A stretch of DNA of 64,000 bases from Bugulina stolonifera. Taxonomy: Eukaryota > Bryozoa > Gymnolaemata > Cheilostomatida > Bugulidae. The DNA is taken from contig OW285193.1 in the NCBI GenBank assembly GCA_935421135.1, forward strand, positions 3,903,996 through 3,967,995, in the 5' to 3' direction. The notes under the pieces were generated by a model. That model was not told the origin of the DNA. It worked only from the letters and a program-made list of their open reading frames with translations, and ran no database searches. Both the position numbers and the translations under genes were made by a program. The first letter of the stretch is position 1. Each line of letters begins with the position of its first letter. Positions 1 to 15,100 of this stretch are shown piece by piece.

Positions 1-139
1 AGCCACAGAGAGCATTGTTAATAGAGTGCATATAAATATTGTGACAACTGGTGTTTACTCTGGATTGCTAGAGTTGCTGGAAGTACATGTAGTAGTTAGT
101 GCACATAGATATTGGATCATTAGTCAAAGCCGCCTAAAA

Positions 140-3100
140 ATGCAGATGCTAGATAAACTTGGACAGGTAAAGGAGAAAAGAAAGCTTTCCTCCTATCATG
201 TGACGTCTGACCTCGCCGACAGTGAGATCGGCGATGAGGAGGATAGATCATGGTCGGACATTTTATTTTGCAAATGCTGCAAAAGTGGAGATAAAGTACC
301 AAGCTTGAGAACGAGGCTAGCGATGCAAAGAACTATGCGGTATGTCCAAACAAAAATGTCTTCTATTTAATGTAAAATATAGCACTCAATTTGTAAATGG
401 CTGATTCAAAAAGGCAATAACTAAATCAACTGCTGAAAATCTAGTCTTGACTGCCATTCACAAATAAATAGCTCGCTTACTGGATTGCAGTGAAAATGTA
501 ACTAGCAGTACTTCTATCACGTTACGGAATTGTATTCTGATAGACCGTCCCTGCTCCTACACTGGATGCCTGGAGATGAAACCAATAGGTTTAGTGGAAA
601 ATTACCATTTGTGCCCCAATTGGGAATATTGTTTACAAATTTATGGGATATTGGTGTTACTTGGTTAGGTAGTCACCCTTCCAGGCCTGCTATCGTAATG
701 GTATCATCAGGCTACCTGTTAATACCTTTAGTAGACTATAGAAGATACAATAAGCTAAATGCAAAGCTGAAGGTATAAAATATATAATAGGTAACCTGAT
801 GATAGGCCTACCATTGCCTTTCTGGTTTTGCTAAATACTATTTTCATAAAAATGATGTACTACATAAGGTTTGCTATGCTCTGGAAGTTTATATGTCTAC
901 CATGGTGAACTGGCTATGAGTATTGACAGGCAGTCCTAGTATTGACCAACAGTCCCGACTGGTTTTCTCATTCTATCTTAACTCTGGGTTCTCTCTGATG
1001 CGTATGCCATGAACGTTATGTCTCACAGTGCAGTGGTTATCCAATACTAGAGTGATGTAGGATACCACCAGAGGCCTCTGTGTACAGATAAGAGAACCAC
1101 ATGTGGTCAGTGCAGGCTAATGTGTGAATTCCAAAGTTGTGTTTAATAAGTTATCACTCTACATGTAGCTGCTACTTTCTACTCTGTACATCAGTTTAAC
1201 TATTCTAGGAAAATATGAATAAAATGAGCAAGAATTTAGTGAGTAGCGCTAAAGTAATATGGATGTGGAAATCGTCACCCAATAACTTTGTATTTTGTGT
1301 TATACATGAACATGGAACTATAGTGGTTATGTGCATAATATAATATATATTTGTCAAATTGGAAAGTAAGATAATACACAAGTAACATTAATTTATTGAC
1401 AAGTTAGTAGGGTAAACAGTAGACAAATAAAGTTTTCTATGATATGTTAAAGGTTTCCAACTGAAACTATAGCTTTGATCGTCTTCTTACAAGGAACCAT
1501 TTATGCCTCTCTTACTAGTAGTACTAGTAGTTATGTTGTAGCCACTCTGTTGACATAGAGACACCTTGCACAGGTGGATAATAAGTGTGAATCAGAGCTG
1601 GTAGAAGTATCCAATTCTTTTTTAAAATCAGTTTCTCTCTTGGAATCTGGTTCTCCCTTGAAAGTCCTGGTTCTTTTTTGGACTCTGGTAATTGTGCCCG
1701 ACTAGACTGTTAGAAATTTTTCATCGGTAGGCTTACTTTGCTTTTCCCATTTACTGTTCTAGCAGAAACCATGGTAACACCTGATCTATTATACAAACTG
1801 AAGTGTGACTCAAGTTTTACCACTCAAGTAGAAAATTGACCAAAATGCCTTGCTTCTTGTTGGATTTGAGAAAAGACTCGTGATTTGGGTTGAGACTTAA
1901 AAGACAACTCAGGTTGATTTTCACCTTATTCCATAGTTTCTTTCTTCTAACAACGAGATCATCAAGTAAACAATACGCAGCCTAGATGTTGTATTGTTAG
2001 CATTGTTAGCAAATATGCATCATGCATTTAGGCCTACGTACAATTGTATACACATTGTAATGGCCTATAAATATAAATATGTAATGGTCCATGACTCCTG
2101 TAACATATTAGTAGGTCCATCACGGCAATGTGTCTCTACGGAATGTGACTTGGCAAACATAGGTGACAATGCCAATTGCCGCTCTAGTCTACCTCCTGCT
2201 CTACTCTCTGCCATCATTGGTAATCAGCCAATAGAAAGTTACATAAAAATAAAATATACATTTGTACATGTAGGCCTATATCTTAACATGCTTAAGATAA
2301 TGATCATCCAATTGCGCTATTAATTTATTTCTGTGTTAAAATCACTCTAAGTATAGAACACAAGCAATGTCCTCTTTTGCAATGATGTCCTTTAATAGGC
2401 CTATCCTCTGGCAAATCTAAAATAAAACTTATCTTCAATTACCAACCAAGGTGAAGGTATACTCTCTAAGATAGAGTGACAAGCCTCAAAAATGATTAAT
2501 TGTAAGTAAAGTGAGTTTATAATTAAAAGTGTCAAAAAGTTATATAATAAATTTAGTAAGTGACAGCTAAAGCAGTCCAGGATAACATATCCAGTCGGTT
2601 GTCAGGAGTGAACCGGCAAAAAAAGGGGGGAGTTGTTTTCCAGTGTGAATATAAAGCACAGGCTATGTGCTAGTTCACAGGTTAGTTGTCAATATCAGCT
2701 GGGGTTTGCAATTAGGTGCAGTAGTGGATAAATTTAGATAGTCTTAGTTCCTTATTTGTGGTTGGGGTTTGGGGTAAGGGCGGTCAACCAGCAAAATATA
2801 GAGAAGACAACTTCTCCTGCTTCAGTTTTGGCGAAGAACAAAGGCTATCTCAAATTTCTCCACTTCTGCACCTAGGTTTGTCTGTGGGTCATGTGTGACT
2901 TTTCTTTGACCCAAGTCTCACCTTCTACTTTGAAACTAGTAGTCTGGTACATGTAACAGCTATGATTATGAGTACTTGGTGTAAGTACCAACAAGGTAAC
3001 AGGTGCTAGTGCTGGTTTAGGGATTACAATAATCTATAAAATAAGTCATAAATTAAATTCCAACTTCAGCTAATGTTATACCAGTAATTAGGCATCAGGC

Positions 3101-6100
3101 AGTATTACTGTAGCAGTATTACATGTTGGTTAATGTTGTGGGATTTATGATTTACTGAGTAGAATCTGAACCAGTTCTGCTGGAGATTTTGGAATTAAGA
3201 GATTAAGTTCCATAATCCGAGCTTAATAGAGCTGTAGCATCTATAAATAGAGTGTCTGAATTTTATATCTGTGTCCTGAATGTACCATACATCAGATAAC
3301 GGAAACAAATAACCAGATTTCGTGAGTAGGCTCAGCCTGGGTTCCAAAGAAAGCATAAAGAAAGTGGCAGATAGAGTTTAGAGGATTTGATTTGGCATTC
3401 TGGTGACCTTGGAACTGAGGCTACAATGAAGACCTCATGGTTTCATCTTGGTGGTCAAAACCTAAAATGCTGATAAGATGAAAATACATCATTATGAATA
3501 ATCCTTATTTATTTTGACATTATTTACTGTATCTACATGTATGATATATAGTAACTGTAATGCTGATAACAATAAAGAGAGGTTTGATCATAATCTGAAC
3601 TGAACTGGTACCATTTCACAGTCACATGATCTTGACAGACATAGTCTGGGAGGGCATTCTGAGGTTTTAGTCAATCACCACCTCTTGGCATAATGCATAA
3701 ATAACAGGGGATCAGTGAATAGCTTGCTATGTCAGTTTGCACTCCAGCTTGGTGTAGACACATACGTTATGTTTATACTCATCAGATTTTTCATTTTTGA
3801 TGACAGATTATAGGCTCTCTGTAACTAGTTATATCCATGTGCTGTCTAATTAGTGCCATATATTCAGTTCCCCACAAACATGCATAAAATAATACCATAG
3901 AATCAGCTGGTGGTTGTAGCTCAAGAATTTAGCTAGCTAGTAGTATTTTCCTTACAATACAGTAGTAGGCCTACATAGCTATAGCTATAATTTATAGTCA
4001 TAGCCATTATACTGTATAATTGAACTTCTAATATTACTTGCAGCACAGTATTTGCAATGTAGGTTTAATCCGATGTCTTGTACAGCAATTTGTTCAATAA
4101 CATAGCTGGACCAGCATAATCAATCATTTCTAGAGATGCCATTGACCTCTGATTATGACAAACAATTGGACAAGTAGTAATCTTGTAGCAATATTATTTA
4201 TCTTACTAAAGGAATATACAATGTTTGAAGCCCATTCTACCATCTTTATAACTTCAGATTGCCACATTATATTGTTCAAAAGTTCTAAAATGAGAAGTTT
4301 GTTCATTTGAACAGAAAATCAATATTTTATTTTCCAAGAATGAGTAGAAGTAAAGTGAGGTGAAAGCTGACGAAGATACCGATATTTCTACTATGTCTAC
4401 ATTCTACATTTAAATAGGTCACTTGGAGGATTTGACCTAATATTACCACATTATGTACTTCTTTGGTACACAATATAACAAATCTGCTACAACAATGTAG
4501 ACATGGCGTAGGTGGTGGGCGGTGACATCATAACAACCAGCAAATCACATCAAAGTAACCTTCACACATGTGTCATAGATGTGTATGTGTCCAGTATTGG
4601 ATAAAGTTTGAATGTGCTATTACAATGCCAAATTAAAAAAGCAAGGGTGTTCTGGAATGTACAGTAAGTTCAAAGTTAAGGCTTACAGACAATTGGCATC
4701 ATTTAATCGTTTGGCATCATTCAATCCGTATTTGACTCTGTACCTAACAATAATTATAAGGAAAACAAATTGCCATACAACATAATGTATACATGCAATA
4801 TAGTTAGAATCGTCTGAGGTCATAGACTGTCAAATACAGCTCAAGCTTTAAAATATGTAAGAGGGGTCTACGAGAGTATAAAACCCAGGCTAATACTATA
4901 AAAAACTCATCGGTTTATCTCTCTTCTATGTTATACTGTTTGGTGTTTCAGGACCGAGCTGAAGAATCATGGGATACAAGGAGTGGATACCAAACTACTC
5001 AGGGAGCTAGGGGAGGATAACATAGACCAATCGATTATAGGTGAAGAGATCGCTCAGCTTTCTGAAGAATATGATCTGCATGCAATAACGTAAGTTAGAG
5101 ATCAATTTTTCTTTCGCTACTGACACAGGAATTCAAGTTGAGAGATTCACAAAGAACACAACTCCAACCAAAAATTATCTGCATGAACAGAAATTGGACA
5201 TTGAGAGAAAGTGTAGTTGTAGGGTGATAAAGAATTTATACTCTGAGTTACTTGAAACAGAGTAGGGGATGGTATAGCTCCTGCAGAAAAATTATGCTGA
5301 AGGTTTCTTCCGAGTAGGATAGGGTGAGGAGGTTTCTCCTAGAGAAGATGAATGGGGTGACGAGGTTTCTCCCAGAGTAGGATGGGGTGATGCGTATTAT
5401 TATGACAGCAGTGTAGCAAGTAGTCACATGGTATATAGCCAGGAAAGCTAATTAAGTTGAAGCTGTGTAAAAATGAAACATGATGTAGTTATTGAGAAAA
5501 AGTGAAAATGGCTGCTTTACTTACTTGTACAATCAGATGGAGGCAGAGAATGGTACATTTCCTACACACTATGCCAGTGGAAGTGTTCATGATGAGCCTG
5601 GTTGTCCTTGATGTGCTGATCATCCTGAGCATGGTGGTGCTGGATATGTATATACTTGAAGGTAAGTGCATGTACAGTGTAAGTAAGTCAATTGTAGGCT
5701 ATATACACGGACAGTGTAAGTAAGTTGATTGTATATACATGTACAGTGTAAGTAATTCAAATATATATACATGTACAGTGTAAGTAAGTCGATTGCATAC
5801 GCCTATACATGCACAAGTGAACCTTGATTTAGTCAATCAAGAATTACCCAGTGATTTGAGGAAAGGAGGAGGTAACTTCAAATTATAAACAAGACTAGCT
5901 AAGCGATACATGCTGCTGTTGAGTATCCTTATTCCTAATATGCTGAACCATTTTAGGGTAATGACTAGCGCGAAGGAAGGGTGGGAATACAATGTATACT
6001 ACCCAAGACCATTTTTTAAATTCTTGAAACCAAGGCTGGGTTGACCTCTCCACAATGTACTTCCTTTAGAATATACGTGTAGCCTTGACGCCCTGGATAG

Positions 6101-9100
6101 TCGCTTTACTGCGTATTTGTTTGAGAGACTGTACTACTGAATGACGTCTGCCAGGTTTGCAGCAGGCAGTGATATCTGACAAAGTAGTATATAACTGTCA
6201 CCAATGATACTGTGGTTTATCTTTAGAGAAACTGGACTTATTGGGTCATAAAGGAAGCGAAATACTGACCAACTTGAATCAAACATGGCCAGACATAACT
6301 CCGGGAATCCTCAGTGTAAACACCATAGACGAGTCATATAAAATCATGCTAGAGCACATTAATGTAAATAATACGGAAATGGCAGGTAAGGATAGCTTAA
6401 CCTCTGTACCCCCTCAATGTGATCATACAGTCTAAGTATTCATTGCTAATATGCGTGGTGGTGATCGTACCATGCAATGCACCAGTTAGAATCTGCTATG
6501 GTAAATGAGAGAACATTCCTTTAGCTCTCTATTTTCTATCGATGGACAGGACATTGACTTGTTAAAGAATTAGACTTTACAAATATAATCCTATTTTTCC
6601 AACACAAGATATTGGTCATTTCAGACAGCAGCCTACTCACAGATATATTTTTAAAAAAACATGGAAATTATTGGAAATATTGAGTGTTTACTGTCAATAT
6701 CCTGTGTTCAAAGCCGATGAAAGCGGTATAGTTGGTTGCTTGCCAATAATATATCTGAAAAATTGTCTTATTTGTTTATTATTTACTTGGAATAGTTGAT
6801 TAAAGTGTGTGTCATGTATAATATTAGACATAAGGTTAGGTAATTTGATCATACACCATTACACATTCTTTGGCTCATAGAAGATACCACCGACTATGTC
6901 AGTTACATAAATAGGTTATCCTATGTTACATCATTTCTATCTATTTTTATATTTCTATTATTGAAATGAGGAGACGGTACAACTATATTGCTATGAGTAA
7001 TATCGTAGCAACATTGGTGAACTGTTAACAGCCCTACAAATTACTTTAATGCTTGTTGTCTGAGATCTACTGCGAACAAGAACTTGCTAGCTTTTGCTGG
7101 AGCACAGGCTAATAAATACCAGTACCTGTTTACTAGAATATTTACTATGTAAAAAGCTGCTAAGCTCCATCATTTAGACCCAGGGTGGGTAGATTTAGAT
7201 GATAGTTTAGGGTGGGTAGGGCAATTCATATGGCATCCACTGTTTTGGTCACAACTGGACAACCAGGAGGTCTGAAGAGAAGCACCCACCTACTACTATG
7301 GGCAGTTGATAATTTTATACCAGTTTTAATAATAATTAATAATAACCTGATTTCTGCATGACGTGATGTGCAAGCAGTCCATGATACTAACTCCTTGTTC
7401 CTTTCAATGCGGCTGCCATGCTAGTCTTTTATGGAACTTGTTAGAAATGATCTTGACATGATAATCTTTATTTCAGACAACAGCATTACCATGGTTACAG
7501 GTAAATAAAACCCGAGAACTGCAACTCGGCACCCCCAGTATATTGTATTGACATGGCATTTATACGTAGAGAATGTTCAATATTGCTGCCATTCGCAGCT
7601 TTGCATCATGTTGAATTAAATACGGTTTATGTGACATACACATGTACATGCATGTACAGTGTAATGATATTATAATATGATTGTGTCATTGCCTTTCTAA
7701 TTTTCTGTTAGCATGCATATCAGGGAGTGCATTAGTTGAATGGCTTTGTTATTGCGTTTTCTACCGTGGCCGATTTCTGCCACACAGTGTAAAACTAAAT
7801 TGCGATTTACATGATACTGAATCTTAAAATAAATAAAATAAAAATTAAATTCACCTGAAATAAAATAAATCATGTGAAACCTAACTAAAAGTTAAATGAA
7901 ATATAAAGTTCATATGAAACTGGAAGTGAACTCGCATGAAACGAAAACGAAAAACGCCTGAAACCAAAATGCCAATTCACATGAAACAAAATTTATGGGC
8001 GTTACTTATTGTGGCAAAACGAAACTACACCTTCACCCTGGCGTAGAGATACACTTGTACCTTTGAGATTACTGGGTATTATTAATAGTTTGATATAGCA
8101 AATGTATTCAATTTAGTCCATTGATTTTTATATTTTCATATTATTATTGAAATACTGAAAATAAAGGAATTAGCACCAAATGAACAAATGTAGCAGTTAG
8201 TAATACTCTCGCAGTACTAATAAGATCGAGACTTGAGAGTACAACTGTTTTACTACATTTTGTAATAGTTTTAATGTAATATTAATAGTGATTTTGTAAT
8301 TTTGCAGCAAAATTTATCATTAAATCACAAAAACTCTAAACAAGTTGTAAATATTTTTGATAAAATGTTATCATTTTTTCGAGACTACCAAAATTTAAAT
8401 TTAAATACTTACTTTTTATTAAAAATACCATAGAATTACCTCCCCTGAATTAGCCTGAATTGTGCATTGAGTAGATTATTTATAGACATTATAGTATATC
8501 ATTGTGGGATTATACAGTATATATGTGATGCAGCATAAAATTACTGGAGACCTTCATTGTATTGTAAAAGTATTGTTAATCAAAACTATAGCTGGAAGTT
8601 ATGACAGGGTATATGTGGGGGAGGTTGAATCAGACAGGAGCCCTTATTCTAATACAGGTTGAATTATTAGGTGAGAGACAATGATTCTGGCAATTCTTTG
8701 CTGGAAACATTAGGGAAAAGTTTATGACAAAAAGCAAAATTCTTAGTTCAGGTTCTTATCACAAACCATAACTACAAAAGCGGGGTGGGCGCAATAGATC
8801 CACTATAATATTATATAAAACATAGGTTATGACAATGGAAATAGGGTCTCTATTAGTGGTCAAATATATTACAGCCATAAAGCTTTGAAACAAATTTTAT
8901 GGTCTGTTTTTAATACATTAACATACCTAGTCTATGTTCTGCAAAAAAGATTTGGTCATAAAAGCTGGGAAAGTATTAAAATCCCTTCCCAAAAGTTTTT
9001 CATCTTATATAAAATTATAATGGTTGCTAATGTAAACAATGAGAAAACAACCTTCATCCGGTTTCTCCTTGCGAGCGAGCAGTCACGTGATAAGTAAGCA

Positions 9101-12100
9101 TTCTAGGGGAGGTAATTCTATGATACTCTCAAAAAAGCGTGTTGTTACTAATATTCGCCTTCCTACAAGTAGGTTGATGAAATACATATTATACTTTTAT
9201 AATTTGCATCTAAATTAAACACCAAAATACAATTAAAAATACCAAAATAACGAATTATTTCCTGTCACACCACTCTTGTACAAAATGTAGTTTCGTTTTG
9301 TTGTTATGAGTAACACCCCTAACTTTCATTTCAGGTGAATTGCAATCTGGTTTCATGTGAGTCCACTTTCAGTTTCATATGAACTGCATATTTTATTTAA
9401 ATATCAGTTTGGTTTCACATGATTTATTTTATTTCAGGTAAATTTAATTTTTATTTCATTCATTTTAGGATTCAATATCATGTAAATTGCAATTTAGTTT
9501 CACATTGTGTGGCAGAAATCGGCCACGGTAGTTTTCTGATTGACTGCCATGATCATTTTTTAGAGCAAATTAAACTCTTATCGGACTCCGATACGACAGG
9601 TTTGCTTCGTTCATTGTTTCTGGTTATGCCTAAACTAACTTACTTCAATTTTATAATAGTTCAGTGTTACACCTACTTTTCACTGCTGGCGATGTGCCTA
9701 ACACTCTTCTAGCTGCTCTGTGCTCAATACATGCACCATCACTGCAAGTAGGCTATATAGGTCTGCTGCACTTTGTATTTCATGCACAAGCTAAAATACT
9801 GACAATCACTGCTTCAATCACTGAGTGTGCAATGATACCAGCCACTGTGAGATCGCGATCATGATCACGATCATGTGCTCAAATAATTGTGATAATGATA
9901 ATCTGTGGTAGAATCAAACACTGAGCACTTTCTATAAAGTGTCTAGTTGATAGTCAGACATTTATTTTCTTCTTCCACATTTTCCATTCAATTTAATAGT
10001 TTAATCCCGCATAGATTTTCTTCATGGCTTATTTACAATACAAGTATAACATGATTACTTTTGGGTCATCGAGAGTCGTTCAGTGGGGAGCCGAGAGAGA
10101 GCCTATGGCTCTGGCAATAGTATATCTCTGCAGTACTTGAGACATTTGTGTCTAGGAAGTTCTACTTTCTGGAGCACAGACATTCTTACATCTCATGATC
10201 ATTCTGTTGTGATTAGGACGAGTGGTTTGGGCTCAATTTCCATGACTTCTGCACCATATCCAAGTGTTAACTGCTCTTCATAGACTTTCCAATTTCAACT
10301 AATTTTCATCACCTGGTCTAACATTAATTTCAATAAACTGGAGTTCTAAAAGTAATAATTATTAGAACTATCTGCTTACCGATAGTAATACACCCCTGGT
10401 GGCACTAGACCTGGCCGTAGGCAACATATAAATATTTTCTCTAAATCTAAGATTCATCTGACAGAAGTAAGATCCACTGTTTTTCTGTAATGTAAGTTCA
10501 TGTACTGTATATTATGCATATTATCGCAATGTATATCCTATAGAGCCATAAATCGGCTAGTATGTGATAGTTATTAATTCTAATGCCCTTTTTATCTACT
10601 ATTATAGTGCCAAAAGGTCATACGATACACAAAAGAGCGACAGGTGCAGTATCAAAACCAAAAGAAGAACACTTTGGTGAAGATCATACATATAAAGCAG
10701 CAAAGATGATATACGACAGTACAAAAGTAAACCATATACTGCACTATTGCAGCATTGCAATTCTAGCGGTATTCGTAGTAGAGGTAAGATATCATGACCA
10801 ATGTGCTATCTGTCTTCTAGAACACATTTAGAACAGTATAATTGGTGTACCGATGTGCCAACTTCCCTCCATAAGTAATAGGTGTGACACAGATTTATCT
10901 GGAATGTGATGGAGAATTTTCTAGCAAAATCCTACGTTTGTACTTCCAGTGGAGGTGCGATATATAGGACAAACATTCTTAGTTTAACAAAACAATAGAC
11001 GGATTAAATAATTGGATTGACTATAAACCTCTCCACCGTTAGAACTAGATGCCAGGCTAGATATTCAACATGGAGCTAGTTCTGTATATAGGGGAATCCA
11101 GTATTCATATTCAAAAATATGTCAGTTATTTTCAGTGACTGTAATCTTTGACTACACAGGATTAACACTGCACCTTACCACACAAGAAGATGTTACCTGC
11201 ATAATGCATAGTCCTATTCCTTGAAGGCTCTTAATTCTGTCATCTCACATAACAAATTGTGTTTCCATGAAATGACATGACAAGATATTTAGTCTCATCC
11301 TAATTCAGTCTCACACATCAACCATAATGACACGGTACGGCAGTATAACTTAGCATATCAGTTATTGATAAATGGACATTGTTGTGTATGTCATATTATC
11401 TGCTCTGTGTGTATTATTACCTGCTCTGTTTGTTTGCAGGTGGGACTGAAGATTATTGGTTATGGAAAATCGTACTTTACAAATAAGTGGGAGGTAAGAT
11501 GTAATACCAACTCTTTGAAATATATCAGTGTACATATGTAATGCCAACACTACGGTCTTTTTACTGCACATAGATGTACATGTATGTAATACCTACACTG
11601 CAACTTGTATTGCTGTACATGTGCATGTACATTGTATGTAATAACAGCATTACGGTGTGTACTGATGTACATAATACAAGTATGTAATAGCGGATCTACT
11701 CTGTCTATGTTTCAGCTAATAGATGGTATCGTCATAATAATATCATTCTCATTGGACATTGCCGTCACAGATGCCAACTTCACACATGAAGTCGGTAAAA
11801 CAGTTCTGGTCGTTTTCCTCATGTGGAGAGTTATCAGAATATTAAATGGTAAGAGAACATTTAGCCTCAGAACCCCATCCTAAACAGATACACAGTAAAG
11901 TGGGTCTTGTATCAACCCTCAATACTGCTGAAGTTTGAGAAACTAATTAGACTATCAATATTATTTGTAACCGTCATCATGGAGTTATCTAACCCATTTC
12001 TGCAATGATATGATAGTTGGATTTATTTGCTCTTGACTAGGAAATGCTCAATTGTTCATGCAAGAAGGCAATAGTTCAATATTGAAGTTCATAGCCAAAT

Positions 12101-15100
12101 TGTGGCCAGTTGATGAGAATTGCGATCATTAGTCATCATGTCTCTCTATTTTACAGCAATGGTGCTAACCTCTAGAGCTAGAACTATGTTTAGGTTAAGA
12201 GTTCTGAGAAAATCTAAAAGAATAGCAGAAGATAAAAACAAGTAAGTAATTGTGCAGACGACTCCAAGCACTGGCATTTGGAATAGCTTTGGAATGTGTA
12301 TGATATTGTGTAGTTGAAGTTGTTTTCTCTTTTTAAGGAGGTAAAACAAACTGCCAAATTAACTTTAAGGTCGCAATTATTGGCAACAAGTAGATTGATA
12401 CCAAAACTGCATCATTATGAATTGATCACCTCACACACTGTAGGCTACCTGCATATGTGTGCTTTTGTTCTAAACGGGTTGATAACTCCAAAACTGTCAG
12501 TTTTTTTTAAAGTGACTGGCGCTGTTCTTCTATTATAATTATCACTAATTTCATTGAACTACTTCTAATCTATAGACAATTCACCTCGGAGGTGGCTGAC
12601 CTTCAGGCTGAGGTCAAAAGGTTACGGGCACTAGCAAAGTCATATGGTGCTGATGAGCACGAGATTGTATCTGCACAAGTGCTCAGCAAAACTTCCGTCT
12701 CTTCCACCAAAGCAGGTCTCAAAAATATGATGGCTCAGCTATTGCATCTCAACACCAAAATCGCCACGTAGGTGTTGTATTATATTATTATGTATTACGA
12801 CATCGTCAGACGTCAAATTGTACTTTGATGATCTTACATGATGTATTTCCTCTGAAACTAGGTCATACCGCATGCATTAGCCTTCAACTGCACTGTCTTA
12901 CAAGTGAACCAAATCGGTTGCATATAATAAATATACTGACTTATCAGAGTTTGCAGTTTGATGTTCTTGACGGGTTGAGGATTACGAACTAAATTTTCAA
13001 CACTTGTGTACTTATTACATGCAGCCGACTTTATACATGTATAGACGTTCTGCTCATGCAATTTTTTCTAATATTTTCCAATTTTAAGCTCAATTTATGT
13101 TTACATTTCGTAGAATTTGGTCAGCATATTTGATATCCATTATATGTGCTATATACATGTGCATATTACATGTATAAATATGTACATCGCTTAGCATGCT
13201 CTTTCAGTGTTCGTAGTCTGCTATCTTGATGTGTAGGAATGTGATGGGTGGGTCGTCTCAAATTGCGAAATCTCTCTCCCACCTCGTACATTTAACTTAA
13301 AAATTCTTTGTTTAGATTTTCAGCTCAAGGAGATACACAACTTTGGTAAATAATTAATATGGCCGTCCTATTACTTCTGTTCTTCACAGTAGTTGCACCA
13401 TATTACTCTGTGGAACGAATAGACTGAATCTAAATTAAATATGAATTTGAATTTCCAATTTTCAAATTAAACTCTTACAAGTAGAGATGACAACTCCCAT
13501 TATTTACATCACAGAGCGAGTTTATTTGCGGCATGGTGCATCTACCTGTGGGAACACTCCTCTGTCTATACCTGAATAAACCGGGTCGGTTTCCTGTTAT
13601 CAAATCCTGCTGGTTATAGCTCTAATGGAATATCATATACATGTATAACAGGAAACACTTGCAGGGTATTGTGGTAGCTGGAGATATGTTCAGTACAACT
13701 TGCAGGTCAAAATATCACCTTGATCTCTCCACATTGGCTTTAAATCTTTCTTTTTCAAAAGCATATAAACCTGTGCAGAGTGCAGATAATGGTTATGTGT
13801 TAAGTAAGGCCATGCATAGTGTATGGAGATCAAGGCCACATGAAGGTCACGTGTAGGTAGTAGGCAGGTCACAAGGCTATATACTGACACAACTATTCAT
13901 ACTGTGTTCATTTGGAACGACACATATCTGTCTGATACATGTGGACATTACCACATAGTATTTCTCCAACCATAGATAGAATGAGTTCTACAGATTTATA
14001 TCTTCTATGCTAATCTCATCTTACACTACAGGGGCTTGAACTTGGGTAGCAAGGCTACACTCAATGTTTCCTCTAGTGGGTCTGGTGACAAGTATGTTTT
14101 ACGTATAACTTTGCATGGCTCCCGCTGTTAAACATTTATAGCTCTTGGTTGTGAGGCTAAGCTAGCTCTAACTATAGTATTATATAGTTATATACATGTA
14201 TATGCTACACCATCTCACCTCTACCTTGTCGATTCTGTGATTCTACTTCCCATGCTATGTGAAGAGTCACTATTGTGAATGAACAGGAAATAGTGCTCAA
14301 ATATTGGGTCGTTGATTTGGTATCTGAAACATGATTATAATTGGCGCCGTATTCAATTTCCTGAACATTGCTAGAAAATTGAATGAATTTACTCTAAAGT
14401 ACCCGTAGGAGACAGCTACCATATTTTAGTTTGTAAGTTGTTCAGGCTATCAGCACTCGCCATACACAATGTAATGTTCACTTTATGTAAATTTAGGAAA
14501 CACCCCCAAATAATTGAAGAGAATGAAGGGTAAATCATTAGCGTATCATTTCACAAATTTTCACTTAACCGATAATAAACTGTTATTTTCATGAAAGATT
14601 TATTTTGTGCAGTCCTCTGTTATAATTTCAAGTTGTATCTTATGATTTGTCTGCTCCCAACTCTATATGGTTCAAGTCGTAGTCTATCCAATGATATTGT
14701 ACAATGTGGGGCTTGGTATTGTAACGTGGGTTTTCAATGACGCTGTTTCCTGTACGTGTTGTGTTGTCCGCTTTTTATTCCTCATTGTAACCATTCTACA
14801 ATTATTATAAATTCAAATTAATTAGGCGTTTATTTTATAGAGAATCCCCTTAAAATGTGATTTAGTGTGTAACTATGATGTTGCACATTGTCAGTTTTCT
14901 GATACAGAAATCCATAGTTTGTATAGTTTTTATAATTCATATTTTACACGCATCTGTTTTGCATAATCTAATCCTGGTGACTTGATCATAACAACCATTT
15001 TTACAGTCGGGCTGTTCTGTTGTGTTTGTTGCAGTCCCAACACACTAACAAAGCTCAAACCACACTTCACAATTCAACTTATTGCTTAGATTTTCTTGCC

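Noticed and set aside
530..778. 82-codon open frame upstream in intron 1
   Set aside because: Starts at a non-ATG codon, has no splice or Kozak support and matches no family. It lies inside an intron with consistent phases.
9419..9712. 97-codon open frame
   Set aside because: Overlaps the right arm of the long-TIR transposon and its flank. No ATG start or motif.
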